Source of the DNA: Chloromonas sp. AAM2 | Taxonomy: Eukaryota; Chlorophyta; Chlorophyceae; Chlamydomonadales; Chlamydomonadaceae | DNA length: 25,846 nucleotides | NCBI GenBank assembly: GCA_004335635.1 | Contig: QAXH01005295.1 | Span: forward strand, 14,233 to 40,078 | Direction of reading: 5' to 3' | In this document: in pieces, positions 1 through 9,980 of the stretch | Position numbering within the stretch: position 1 is the stretch's first letter | Layout of the letters: each line of letters opens with the position of its first letter | Made by a program: the position numbers and the translations under genes | Notes under the pieces: generated by a model | Databases searched by the model: none | What the model saw: only the letters and a program-made list of their open reading frames with translations | What the model was told of the DNA's origin: nothing

Positions 1-141
1 GTGTGTGTAGGGTGTGAGCCAGCTTCTGCACAGCTTCCCAAGGGCGTCGCCGTCACTCGTTTCAAAAATGAGATCACTGCAGCAGCCCTGTCACTGACTT
101 ACCACGTCTGACCGTCGAGGGGCGTACACACACACAGTGAC

Positions 142-2393
142 CAGCACTTCATTCCTCCAGTCAATCTCATCAGGAGATGATGCATCCTGCCCTGTTTGCG
201 CTGCCGATCCGCGCTGCACTGGCCCTGCCAGACTGCTGGTGAATCCCCGCAACCGGGAAGCCTGCAGCCCCTGACTCGTAGCGGGTGGGGTGGGCGTGGG
301 GGACAGGCGGGCGGCAGCAGCTTCCCGCATAAGCCGCACACTCACCTGTAGGGCATGAAGACGGTCGTATGAAACGTCAAGAAACCGCATACAACGTTTG
401 TAGACAGGCAACCGTGCATACTATCCAGGGCCGATGCTCATGCAAGCACACATGCACGGATGCAATGAAATTTTTTTGCGCACCGTTCTCACTGCCATCT
501 TGCCCGTAAGCTCAAGGCACGTTTGTTTGTCTTGTCGTCCTGTGCACGTTTGCCTGACATGCTGTCCTGGCCCTGGCCTGTACATATCAGGTTCCTCGCC
601 CTGGCACTACAGCGCACAGCTCCTGGTGGGGTGGCCCTACCAGCCCGTGTGGGTGACTTGCCAGTCCTTTCAGGACCCGGTTCACCATGAGACGCGCTGT
701 ACTGCCTGACTCGGTGACCTCCTTAAGCATTTCATCTGAGCCCTAGCCCTGCTCTGGTGGCCATGCTTGCCATGCAGCTGCATCCATGCACTCAAGCCAT
801 TCACCATGGCGCCTGCCTGTCTACGTTATGGTGGTCGCCTTGCAACCGGCTTGATCATTGGCTGCGTATGGGCCGATGTGAAGTGGCATTGCCAAGAGCT
901 TGATGGCGCGTGCCAGGCCAGCCTGCAGCGCTGGTTGCCCTGCGGCCAACCCCAGCGCTGTCTCCAGGGTGGATTGAAGTGCAGGCATTGCATGGGCAGC
1001 CGCTTGGCCCTGCGGTCAGTCATCAAGCGCCAGCAAGCTATCAGCTTCATCATTGCGTGGTACATGTCTTTTAACTCTCACCTTCAGCAGTGCTGTTGAA
1101 ATGTTAGTGTCAGGCGCATGCAGCCTGCTGAGCTTTTCAACCGCTTTCAGAAGGCAGAGCGTGTGCATGTGCTTACGCGGCCGGGTACCAGCGCATTGTG
1201 TGCAAGCAGCAGCCACTGCTACTACAGGCAAAGCCTGTTTAATGCAGCTGGTTACTCGACCAACCACTCCTCTGACTCCACCATCATACCCTGCAACGCC
1301 AGTCATCCGTCACTCTTCCCCGTCTACCTTGTGTGTACCTTACGTACCATACGTTCCATACGTACCCTGTGTGTGTGCCTAATGTACCTAATGTACCCCA
1401 TGTACCTTATGTGTTTGAAGCAGCTGGTGTAGCAACCGCACTGCCAGTCCTCGCACGGCCACATCGCACGTGTCACCCAGACAGGCGACCAGCATGCGCA
1501 GCATGGGGCCTGCATGCTGGCCACCCAGCAGCTGGCCACGTTCTGCCGCGACAAGACCCTGGAGCGTCACAGCACATGGGGCGTCTTTTCCCGCCTCTGA
1601 TTATTTGGCCGTTGATTTCTTCCGGCAAGTATTAGAAAGAGTGTTTGTATGCTGCGCAGTGTCTCCATTCAGTTAACTCGTCACCGGCATCATTAGCAAG
1701 CAGGCATGTGCGCTCCAAGGTGTTTGCTTGAACAGAGTGGCTGTCTTCATAGCAGCACACACAGGAGTTTTCTGATACGGTGCAAGTCCCTTGAAGCGTC
1801 ATGACCCCATTGGCGTGTCGAATCACCTGCATGAGCTGAAGGGCGCCTAGGCGTAGTATGGGATCCAGGGCCGTGCCTCCACCCACCAGCAGTGCACTCA
1901 GGACAGTCACCACGCCACCGGAAATCAGCAGAGTGCATGCCTGCATGCAACACAGACATGCACCATGGTATGCCATGTCACTGGCACACGTTTTGGGTAG
2001 TGGCATCATAGTGGAGGCATAGTGGAGGCAACGAGCCCTGCTTGAACAAGATGCATGCGCACAGCCACCTTTGAAGATATGGTAAGTAGGTTCAAGCAGT
2101 TCAAGGCCAGTACAGCTGGTGCGTCCGCACAGCTTAGAAGCTGGATGAGCACTCCAACCGTGTGATTGTCCAGGCTGGCGTCGCATGCTTCAACAAACTG
2201 TTCGGGATGATGAGCCAACATGAGGACCCTGAGGTGGCATCATTCATGCAATGTTCAACGTTCATTTCAGTCAAAAAGCACACTGATGGCGGATGCTGTT
2301 CGCCCACCTGTTCAGGTCGTGCACACGCTGGACAACCTGCAAATCTGATGTCGCCAAACGCAGGGCAGACGTAGCATCTCGCAGTTTGGTGAG
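142..2393 (-). CDS. Armadillo/HEAT-like repeat protein, partial (7 exons modelled)
   Basis: Minus-strand exons 2393-2308, 2228-2069, 1940-1827, 1558-1406, 1009-847, 696-611 and 345-142 join in phase to 322 codons. Residues 1-29 form an amphipathic helix (LTKLRDATSALRLATSDLQ). Then come repeated pairs of leucine/alanine-rich helices with ARM-like spacing, e.g. LLSCADAPAVLALNCLNLL, GGVVTVLSALLVGGG, MLRMLVACLGDTCDVAVRGL and LETALGLAAGQPALQAGLAR. The last exon turns into a Ser/Thr/Pro-rich tail. ARM/HEAT solenoids are protein-binding scaffolds; nothing here fixes the partner or the compartment. The N-terminal exons (above 2393) and the C-terminal end (below 142) are not resolved. The donors at 846 (GTTGCA) and 141 (GTCACT) are weak and were chosen mainly because they keep phase. 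The family call rests on helix pattern only, not on a recognised orthologue. Confidence 0.75.
1325..1405 (+). repeat. GTAC-rich degenerate short repeats at a splice donor
   Basis: The stretch carries many copies of words such as CGTACCATACGT and AATGTACCTAATGTACC. On the minus strand it is the 5' end of an intron of the ARM-like gene: the donor is the first repeat word (CATAAG then GTACAT), and further GTACATTAGG-like words follow directly. Confidence 0.7.
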
Positions 2394-2780
2394 CTGTGTG
2401 TTTGACATGGCGGCACCAGATAGTTTTTGCTAGATATATGTTCGCAAATTGAATTGATATCTGGATTTGATTCTGGAGACTGACTGGGCGTGCCAGCGAT
2501 CAGCCGGTTTGCAGCTCTGGATGGGGCGTCCTGATCTTGACCTCGCCGTATACCAGTAACTTTCTGAGCGGTTGGGCACCGGATAATCATTGGGGCACGT
2601 GTGATTTGGAAGAAGGTGATACGCGAAGCCCCCACTCCCTGCGACGCAGACGTTGCGTACTACACATACTGGGAAGCCTTGCTATCTGCGGCAGACACTC
2701 TAACAGCATCAACCCGGATTCCACGCCTGCATCTCACCTAGACGCCATTGCTCTGCTTATATCACTCAGCAAACACAACA
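2394..2780. promoter_or_regulatory. Divergent 5' region between two genes
   Basis: This 387-bp stretch lies between the first resolved exon of the minus-strand ARM-like gene and the ATG of the plus-strand gene at 2781. It probably contains the shared promoter and unresolved 5' exons of the minus gene. A minus-strand ATG at 2748 followed by an AG/GTGAGA donor (2738-2748) could be an 11-nt first exon, but its continuation could not be traced. No TATA box was evident. Confidence 0.4.
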
Positions 2781-3939
2781 ATGTCTGTCAGCGTTTGGTT
2801 TAGAAGCTGCTTCTCAGGACACGGTGCTAGCAAAGAAGTGGAAGACCCGGAGGAGGCCGAGCTCCAACAAATCTCCTTCGCTTTCAACAAGTCCTTGATG
2901 CCTACTGGTAAGCAATGGCCGCCTTAATTCCTACCAGAGTAGCCCTGCGTCTCTGCAGCCAACTTCAGAGCCGGTGCCAGGCAGGCACCTGAAGACGAAT
3001 GTGGGCCCCAAGAATTTTTCAAATTATTTACCCGCGCTTTACAGGCGGGCAAAGCGTGGGACCTCTGCAGACACGCTCCAACTGCGACCAGAGCATTACA
3101 TTTCTAGCTGGGCGTACGCTTGAGGCCAAGACAGACTGCCCTGCTGGCAACGAGTTCACCACTTTTTGCCCAGCAAAAGACTGCCTGGCCGACTTCGGAA
3201 CGGTGCGTTGCAACCCAACAGCGTGTGTTTTAAGGTTGCTGTTTGAGCAGGCTCTTCACAGGCAAGCCTTGGATCCTGCTGACGTTGGAGCGCCGTCGCC
3301 AGCCTGGCAAGACGGTTGCCAGCCTATCCGATCAGATACGCTGTTTGTGGCCGTGTGGCCCGCGCCACTCCCAACAGTCTCCAGGTGTTGCAGTGAAGTG
3401 TAGCTACAAGCACTAACGTGCATTGCCTGCAAGCATCGTCAGGTTTAGTAGCACGAAGTGTGCTGAGCACAGCATTTTGTAAGACCTCCATTCCTACTTT
3501 CCTATCTGTGCAGGCGGATCCCAGTCGCCAGCTGAAGCACAGCGCCACTTCAGGCCTGACCTGCAGCACCACCATGCACTGGCAGGCATCCTCTGAGCTC
3601 TTGACCAAGGACGACCAGTTCTCCAGCACCATCTTGGCCTCACTCAAGCCCGTGAATGCGCCCATTCCCCACGCATTCAAGCGCACTGTGGCAATCTCGG
3701 ACCTCAACGACTTTCCCTTTGACGAGCCTAGTACACCCGCCCATCGCCACCTGTCACCTCCCTCGAGTAACGTCTTTCACGTGGAGGACGTTCCTTGGGC
3801 CTCAGACTTCCTGGTTCCACTGGTTCCCCTGCCCTGCACCAACCCTTCTGACGACCATGCCTCGTGTGACAACAATGGAGTGGACGCACACACAGTGCCT
3901 GTTGTTCAGCGCAGCTGGGGCAGTGCCCGCAGCACCTAA
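2781..3939 (+). CDS. Unknown protein, four exons, one in-frame TAG
   Basis: Exons 2781-2907, 2959-3202, 3262-3346 and 3514-3939 join in phase to 294 codons including the final TAA. Exon 1 begins MSVSVWFRSCFSGHG and ends at a good GTAAGC donor; exon 2 follows a CTCTGCAG acceptor. The codons at 3105-3107 read TAG in frame. Either a 75-nt intron (about 3056-3130, GT...AG, phase-preserving) removes it, or the copy is broken. The last exon holds 142 codons including the stop, rich in Ser, Pro, Asp and His, with no membrane segment or motif I recognise (KRTVAISDLNDFPFDEPS, FHVEDVPWASDFLVPLVPLP). Function is unknown. Exon 3 is the least certain part: an alternative frame also looks plausible there, but does not join in phase. 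Confidence 0.55.
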
Positions 3940-5460
3940 TACAATAACGTAGGAGCAAGAGATGGGCTATAAACTCCACCTCTTGCTTCCCACTCAAGTA
4001 CCAGACCACTGCCAAGCCAATTGCACTGGCAGTGGTGCCAAGTAATGGCATTCTTCAAGGTCGGTTTCTCTGTGCACCGCCACGTGAAGGCTTGTTTTGG
4101 CTTCTTGGCGGCTGAAGCCGTATCTTACCATTTTGCATAGTGCTTATGCACACATACCTATGCAATATCATTCATGCCGTGCTCCTCTGTGGGGCATGGG
4201 CTTGCCGTACGTGCACCCACGCATTCGTGGGGCATGTCTATGCATTTTTAGTATCATCAGGCGCACGGCTGAAAGGTTCATTACTGGCCGAAGCTTACCA
4301 GCCAATTTGCAACAGGTTTGGCCATACGGCGCTCTCATGTGGGGAGGGTGGTCAGGGGGAGGGTGGTCAGGTCTATTGTATAAGACTTAGAATTGGTGTA
4401 CCTCGTTGGCACCTACGTGCACTTACATTTTCTTGGTTTCGGAGGCATGCGCGATTGTGTGGCACCAGTCTCAATTCGGATGTCTCACATGCCGACCTCA
4501 TAGCGGCGTGCAGCCAAGGGCGCGGCTTTGATTCGTTCCCGCTGTATTGGAGGCGAGTTTACGCGCGGGCTGCACGCAGACTGATTTTACTTATTGCATT
4601 GCTGTAGCCGATTGGCAAAGCGACCCACTCATCTGAACTTGGCGGTGTTGTGCGCTGCTCTTGTCTTTGCGATTCGCATCGACTCCGCACCCCGTTTTCT
4701 GCGATGCTCCCGCCCTGCATCCGCCGGCCGCGATTTCAGGTCCGCGCAATTCTCCAAGAACCCATAACACAAAGCCAGGGGTTCATAAACCATTTCATGT
4801 TAGAGGTAGAGAACCTGGCAAGTTCAGTTGCGAGCGTGGGCCCACGCATGCACAACCAACTGAGTTGTGATGAAGACGATGACGAGAAGGGAGGGCCCTG
4901 CTGCAAGATTTGGGGCTGCGGGCCATACATATGGACACCCGGCAGCACCAGCCAAACCTGGGCTAACCCAGGAAATTAATCCTAGAGTATATCCTATAGC
5001 AGACATTCCCAGGCCATCCAAACCCTGAAGCCGTTGGGTGCAACCAAGGTCTACCGCTGATGCGGCAACTTACCTCGGTTTTGGCAGTGGCTTTTCTTCC
5101 TTTTGCTTGCTCCCAGTACATGGCATGCCAAGGCACAGGGATTTGAAAGCACTGCAACTGCCGAACGCATTGTTCTGTGAGCAGTCAGGCAGACTTGAGA
5201 TTGGATCCTCCGGGGGTTGGCCAGGCTATCAGTTCCTGCGTTGGGCTGTATACAAGCCAAACCAATTTTTGGACCCTTGATTGGTGCGAGACAGTGGCCC
5301 TGACAGAAGTGCACGTTCATGTGCCAGCAAGACTGTCAAGCAAAACAGGACACATTTTTCCGACAACAGTGGATGTTCAGCAATGGCATGTGCACGTTCA
5401 TAGCAAGCAAGGTGGTGGGCGAGTAAACCTTGCTTTGCTGTGTGCCAGGGATACAGGCAA
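3940..5460. other. No gene recognised; gene-poor block
   Basis: Several overlapping open frames up to about 155 codons occur on both strands, but none shows a family motif, consistent codon use or a chain of phase-matched splice sites. The start is likely the 3' untranslated region of the gene ending at 3939. A short tandem duplication (GGGAGGGTGGTCAG twice) lies near 4340-4372. Otherwise I see nothing definable. Confidence 0.5.
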
Positions 5461-7460
5461 TTTAACTGACTGTGCTTGATGCCGGTGAAATGGCGCACCT
5501 GCACATCATATGGATGTACGGCCTGCACGCCTCGCGGCCACGGCTTTCTAGTATGCGTTTGGGTGAAGGCGAGGATACATGCAGATCGCACATCAGACAA
5601 GTTGTGCAAGCCTTTGATAAAATCTACTGGTGCCACGTTTCGTGTAGCACTCCTGCCGTGGGCGAATTGCCTTGTTTTTGCTTTCTTGCTCTCAGAGCTG
5701 GCTTGCTGTTGTCAGACAGCAGCGGGTGAAGGTTGCTTCAGTGTGTGCTCTTGGCAGGCCAGATGTTTGGCGCAGCAGAGAGGTGCATGCGCAGCGTTGC
5801 AACGAACACAGACAGCTGGTTTTGTGCTGATTGAGTAGGCGCTGGCTGCGCAAGTGCCTGCTTCGTTTCGCTCTTGGCTTTTCCTCTTGCCTGCTATCCT
5901 CTGTCGTCCTTCCTTGTACCGCGCAAAGCCGCATGCTTGCAGGTTTCTATGCACCACTCCATTTGATTCCAGAGGCCGTGACTGAAAATGTGTGTTCAGC
6001 ACTTGTACGTATGCAGCGCAGCCCAGCGGCTTGCGATTTTCAAAATCCCATGCGATGGACAGAGGGTGTTTTCTGTGCTTGCTTGAGAGGGTTGTGATGC
6101 ACATACACAGGGTTTGTCCAGCCGATTGATAGTGTTGTGTTGATTGCCTAAGTCGCTCTGTTTCTGGGATTTTGGGTGTCTTGAGGGTGGTTGAAGTGCC
6201 TCCAGAGGTGGTTCAGGTGGTTTTGCCTGCCTCACGTGGCTCTGATACATTGTCAAAAGGTTGCGCTCTACAAATGAGGTCAGGGTGCAGAGGCGGAGGT
6301 TGTGCAACTCATGATTTCAACGTCATTTGATTGAGGGTGAGTCACAATGGGTTAGCCAATGTTGCACCCAGCAGAGTCTGGTTCTGAGTGTGTACAGTCC
6401 ATGTCGTCCAAACAGTGCACTGTTTCTAAATAGGAGAGCGAAGGACATAGCGGCCTGATTTTGGCATGCTTGGCCTATCTTCGTGGCGCTTGATTTAGTT
6501 TTTGGCCTTGGAAAGCAAAGCAGGAGTTCAGCACATCTTGCAGCTACTGGGAAATCACGTGTGCAGCGGCACACCAACAGACTGTTTTGGTATTTTGGCG
6601 TTAAAAAGGATGTCACGTGCAAGGCTGTGAGAGCTATGGTGATTGATACCGTTTTCAAAGGCAGAGTAGGATAATACAGGTATGCAGGTTGTGGCTTTGG
6701 ATTTCCATGGGTTTGCGCAAAGGCTGCGAAGTTGAATTGTGGCCGGTGTGTTTGACAGTCAGTGTTCCAATGTTTTGCGCGCATGTTTGTACAGTTGAAG
6801 TACAAGCTAGGTCTGTGATTTTGCACTGTTGTGATTGTCATGTGGTTTTGCATAGCCATACAATACTTGAGTGGGATGCAAGAGTAGTAGTAGTACGTTA
6901 CGGGCTTCCTGAGCACGCTAAAAACACTGTCATGTTGCAAAGTGTGTTGGAAGACCTTAAAGACGACATCTGGGCGATTACATTACAATGTACTGCATGA
7001 GGGAGCTTCAAGAGGCTGGATTCGAGTTTAAAGGGTTCTGTCGTTGGTTGTCTTTGGACGTGATGTTGAGCAAATGAGCAAGGTCTTGGTGGTGTCGGCA
7101 AGGTGTTGAAGGGCTGCAATGCGCTTGACAACACATAAGCGCTTTACCAGGGTGTTTTGTGCCCAGACGGCAATATTTCAAGCCGTGGGTTGGTTAACAG
7201 ATGTAAAGAACGTACTTCATTGCCTTTGGTTGGCTGGTGGTGGAGTACGCAACCTCGAGGTTGCACAGCTATGGTACGCAGCCAGGGTACGTGTCTGGTT
7301 ACGTCTAGTTATGGACAGTGTGAGTGAGCAACAGGTAGACGCCGTTATCGATATCACCACAGATGTCCGCTCGGTCTTCGTGTTCAGCATGTTCAGAACA
7401 AGCTTGCACCGTACTGCGCCAAACTATGGTGACAAGCCCTGTTGCAGATCAGCCTAGTGT
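5461..7460. other. No gene recognised; G/T-skewed block
   Basis: The plus strand is visibly rich in G and T, most clearly from about 6060 to 7300. That keeps several minus-strand frames open (a 205-codon one at 6323-6940) without coding character. TGTAA, the usual green-algal poly(A) signal, occurs on the plus strand at 7202-7206. This could be a long transcribed untranslated region or a decayed element. No coding exon could be joined to it. Confidence 0.4.
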
Positions 7461-7727
7461 CTGATCAACCTATATAACCTTAGCTGGAAGGGAATCACAC
7501 CGCTCTGGGGTCTGTAAACACACAGTTGTTAGCATTACATCCAGTGGCAGAGCATTACGTACTTCAGCTTCCGATGAGCATTACGTACAAGACTCAGATG
7601 GCAAAAAGTTCAGTGTGTGTGTTACTGAGCTGGATCAACCGGCTCAATGGAAGTCAATCATTGGACAAATTTCCATGGGAGAAATGAATGCCAAATGCGT
7701 CTCAGGAAGCCCAAAACACACCCCTAC

Positions 7728-7762
7728 TGTAGTAGACCTGTAGTAGACCTGTAGTAGACCTG
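7728..7762 (+). repeat. 11-bp tandem repeat, about three copies
   Basis: AGTAGACCTGT repeats with an exact period of 11 bp (copies begin at 7731, 7742 and 7753). It lies in a gene-poor block with no exon nearby. Confidence 0.9.
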
Positions 7763-7863
7763 ACACCCCACATCAACTGGGCTGGCCGCAGCCAGCCTCC
7801 CCACTTGGCTTGTCCACTTCTGCATGTGCACCCCGTGATAGCACCCGGTATGGTTCGCACCTA

Positions 7864-8190
7864 CACTTCCCTGCTCACACAGCTCTTCTCGCTCAGTTTT
7901 GCTTTCTTGCTCAGGGTAGGCCAGGGCGGTGCCCGTGTCCTCTGACGGCTACATATACACACCGCTTTGCGCAGGCCCGTGCCATGTTGTGACCCCTGCT
8001 CCGGCCTGGCTGCCTCGTCTGAGGCGTGGCTAGCTGCTAGCCTCCCTTGCTCTGGCCTTTGAATTAAGCTGCCTAGGCGGCTCGTGTTGTGTTCTGCCTT
8101 CCCTTGGCCTGCCCTGCCGGCTTCCCTGCGCTCATTCTGCTTTCTTGCTCATGGTAGGTCGGGCGATGCCCATCCGTGTCCTGTGTCTGT
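7864..8190 (+). repeat. Imperfect direct duplication of about 70 bp
   Basis: Two related segments start with CTTCCCTG near 7866 and 8121. They share GCTTTCTTGCTCA, then GGTAGG, a GGGCGRTGCCC-like stretch and CGTGTCCT. The second copy lacks about 13 bp present in the first. A third, shorter match (TTTTGCTTTCTTGCTC) is at 5676-5691, so the word is dispersed in this block. Confidence 0.65.
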
Positions 8191-8376
8191 GTCCGTTCCG
8201 TGTCAAAAAACAAAGTCGCTTGTATGTGACGTGTATGAGATAATTTTTTGTGCAGGAAGGAAGTGTAGCAGCTGAAGACCAGTTGCGACTCATAACTTGT
8301 GAGGGGATGACCAAAATTGTGATTGTTGTATATTCGACCTTTGACAGATTTAGCTGGTCACACTGTCTTTGCTTTC

Positions 8377-8856
8377 AACGGAATGCTTTTGGAAGGTGCT
8401 TTGTGCCTGTCAACAGTTGACATTGTGAGGGTAGCCATTTCACTAGCGCTGACACTGCCCTTGACTCTGACAATCTTTCAATTCATGCCATTTATATGGC
8501 TAACGGGATGCTTTCGGAAGGCGTTCTGTGGGGTGATGGCCACAAGGGCCTCACCACCCCTGGCTGACACGGTCAGATTTTCCTTTACCAGGAGAAATTT
8601 TTGCACATTGCGCAAGTACTTGATGTCTGCGTTGGACGTGCTTCATGGTCTGCATTTTCTCCTTGCAACAAAACAGAGTTGAGTGCACAACAACAAAACA
8701 GCAGTGCCGCTTAGATGATTGTAAGTCGCTATCTACAGGTGACACTGTCGGAGTTGATTGCACTAGCTGACACTGATCCTAACCCTAACAATCTTTCAAT
8801 TCATGCCATTTAGATGGCTAACGGGATGCTCTTGGAAGGTGTCCTGTGGGGTGATA
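8377..8856 (+). repeat. Cluster of a dispersed repeat: one 205-bp copy plus two partial copies
   Basis: A 205-bp unit (8441-8645) is repeated inverted at 21656-21860 at very high identity and equal length. A truncated direct copy lies at 8761-8856, beginning with the same CACTAG...GACACTG edge. A more diverged fragment is near 8377-8406. Read on the minus strand, the two longer copies here end a reading frame with the same C-terminus and stop (ITPQNAFRKHPVSHINGMN and ITPQDTFQEHPVSHLNGMN). The unit may be the 3' end of a mobile element or gene family. No terminal inverted repeats or target duplications were found by eye. Confidence 0.85.
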
Positions 8857-8878
8857 GGAGAGGAGGAACCGGGTCTCC

Positions 8879-9451
8879 GTGACCAATGAGACAGCCAAAG
8901 ATCCTGAAGTGGCGGATGGAGCGAGATGGTACAACAGATACGACAGGTTAGCTAGTACAACAAAGCAGACGGGGACCAGTCCTACATCAACTGTCAAGAA
9001 AAAGCGGACCACCCATTGCATACAATTGGCTTTTTTTTGGGGAAAAGATGTCCCAGAACTGACAAACATCCTTTTAAATAAAACACGGCTATTCTACTGT
9101 ATGGCTTCCGGCGGCTTTGCGTACAGGCGGATAGTAACGGGGGTTCCTCTCCATGCTGCCCCGCTCACACAACAGGTTGCATGTTGCCACAGGGAGCGTT
9201 CCATTACTCATACGCTTTCACGCACAGACAGTACCTGTGTACCGGTGCTTTCGCAACATATTGTTTGCCCGAAAACTTTTTTGTTCCTCCTTCCTACATT
9301 GACAGTCCCTATTTCCGACCGCCCCAAGATCCGATCAGTGTTCCCCGATCAGTGTCATGAACACATCATGTCATGTATTAAACATGGCGGTCGCTTCCTA
9401 CTTAGCGTTACCAAAACCAGACGCAAACCAGGTTGGCGCAATAAGGTGTGA
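8879..9451 (+). other. Unexplained 190-codon open frame
   Basis: The frame is open for 573 nt directly after the repeat cluster and begins at a GTG, not an ATG. Its translation is basic and rich in Thr, Leu, Arg and Cys; it includes FFWGKDVPELTNILLNKTRL. I see no domain, repeat or splice chain. It could be a decayed part of the neighbouring repeated element, or simply an A/C-rich stretch with few stops. I do not call it a gene. Confidence 0.2.
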
Positions 9452-9980
9452 CATGTGTTGCCAGAGTATCTTCACAGTGTGACCCTGATCCCTTCCATGA
9501 CCAAACGGCATACTCTTTAGTGACATTGCCGCACGTGATCGTGCATCTCTAGCACGCGCCGCCTTTCTCATGCGGGAGACGCACGCTGTTTAGCCTAGCT
9601 TAACATGTACGTTTGGATGCATTGCGACATTACACAAACATAAGCCCCAGAGACCGCATAACTGTGTCACACAGAAACTATCCCAGAACTGGCAAACTTC
9701 ATTTTTTCGATGGCCATGCACAACCGCTGCAGCACATCATCGCAGCATTGAACATAAGGTCTGATCATACCTGCTTGTAACACGCGTAAACACATCAACG
9801 GGTAGCGCAAGCAGCGCTCAACAGCAAACATGAGTTAAGAAACCTTGCAAGACGACAAGCAGAAAAGGCGGTTGAGGCCAGTTTACTGCAACACCAGCTG
9901 GCACTTGAAAACTCCGGCATGCGCGCTCGACAACAGCGTCTCCAGCGCACACAGTATCACCACAAACTCCAAGCATAGTT
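9452..9980 (-). other. Probable 3' untranslated region of the minus-strand gene upstream
   Basis: This follows the TAG at 9983-9981. On the minus strand it is T/G-rich, as is usual for chlorophyte 3' ends. TGTAA on the minus strand lies at 9634-9630, about 350 nt past the stop, and is a candidate poly(A) signal. No other feature is visible. Confidence 0.4.

Noticed and set aside
3262..3340. Alternative frame KPWILLTLERRRQPGK in exon 3 of the 2781-3939 gene
   Set aside because: It looks protein-like but needs a phase-1 junction, while the preceding exon ends in phase 2 and the next starts in phase 0; kept only as a doubt.
6323..6940. 205-codon minus-strand open frame
   Set aside because: It is open because the plus strand is G/T-rich. 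The composition is Tyr/Thr/His-rich without motifs, and no splice chain continues it.
8772..8790. CCTAACCCTAAC as telomeric repeat
   Set aside because: Under two units, and it aligns to the GACACTG...CTTGACTCTGAC edge of the dispersed repeat, so it is a chance variant.
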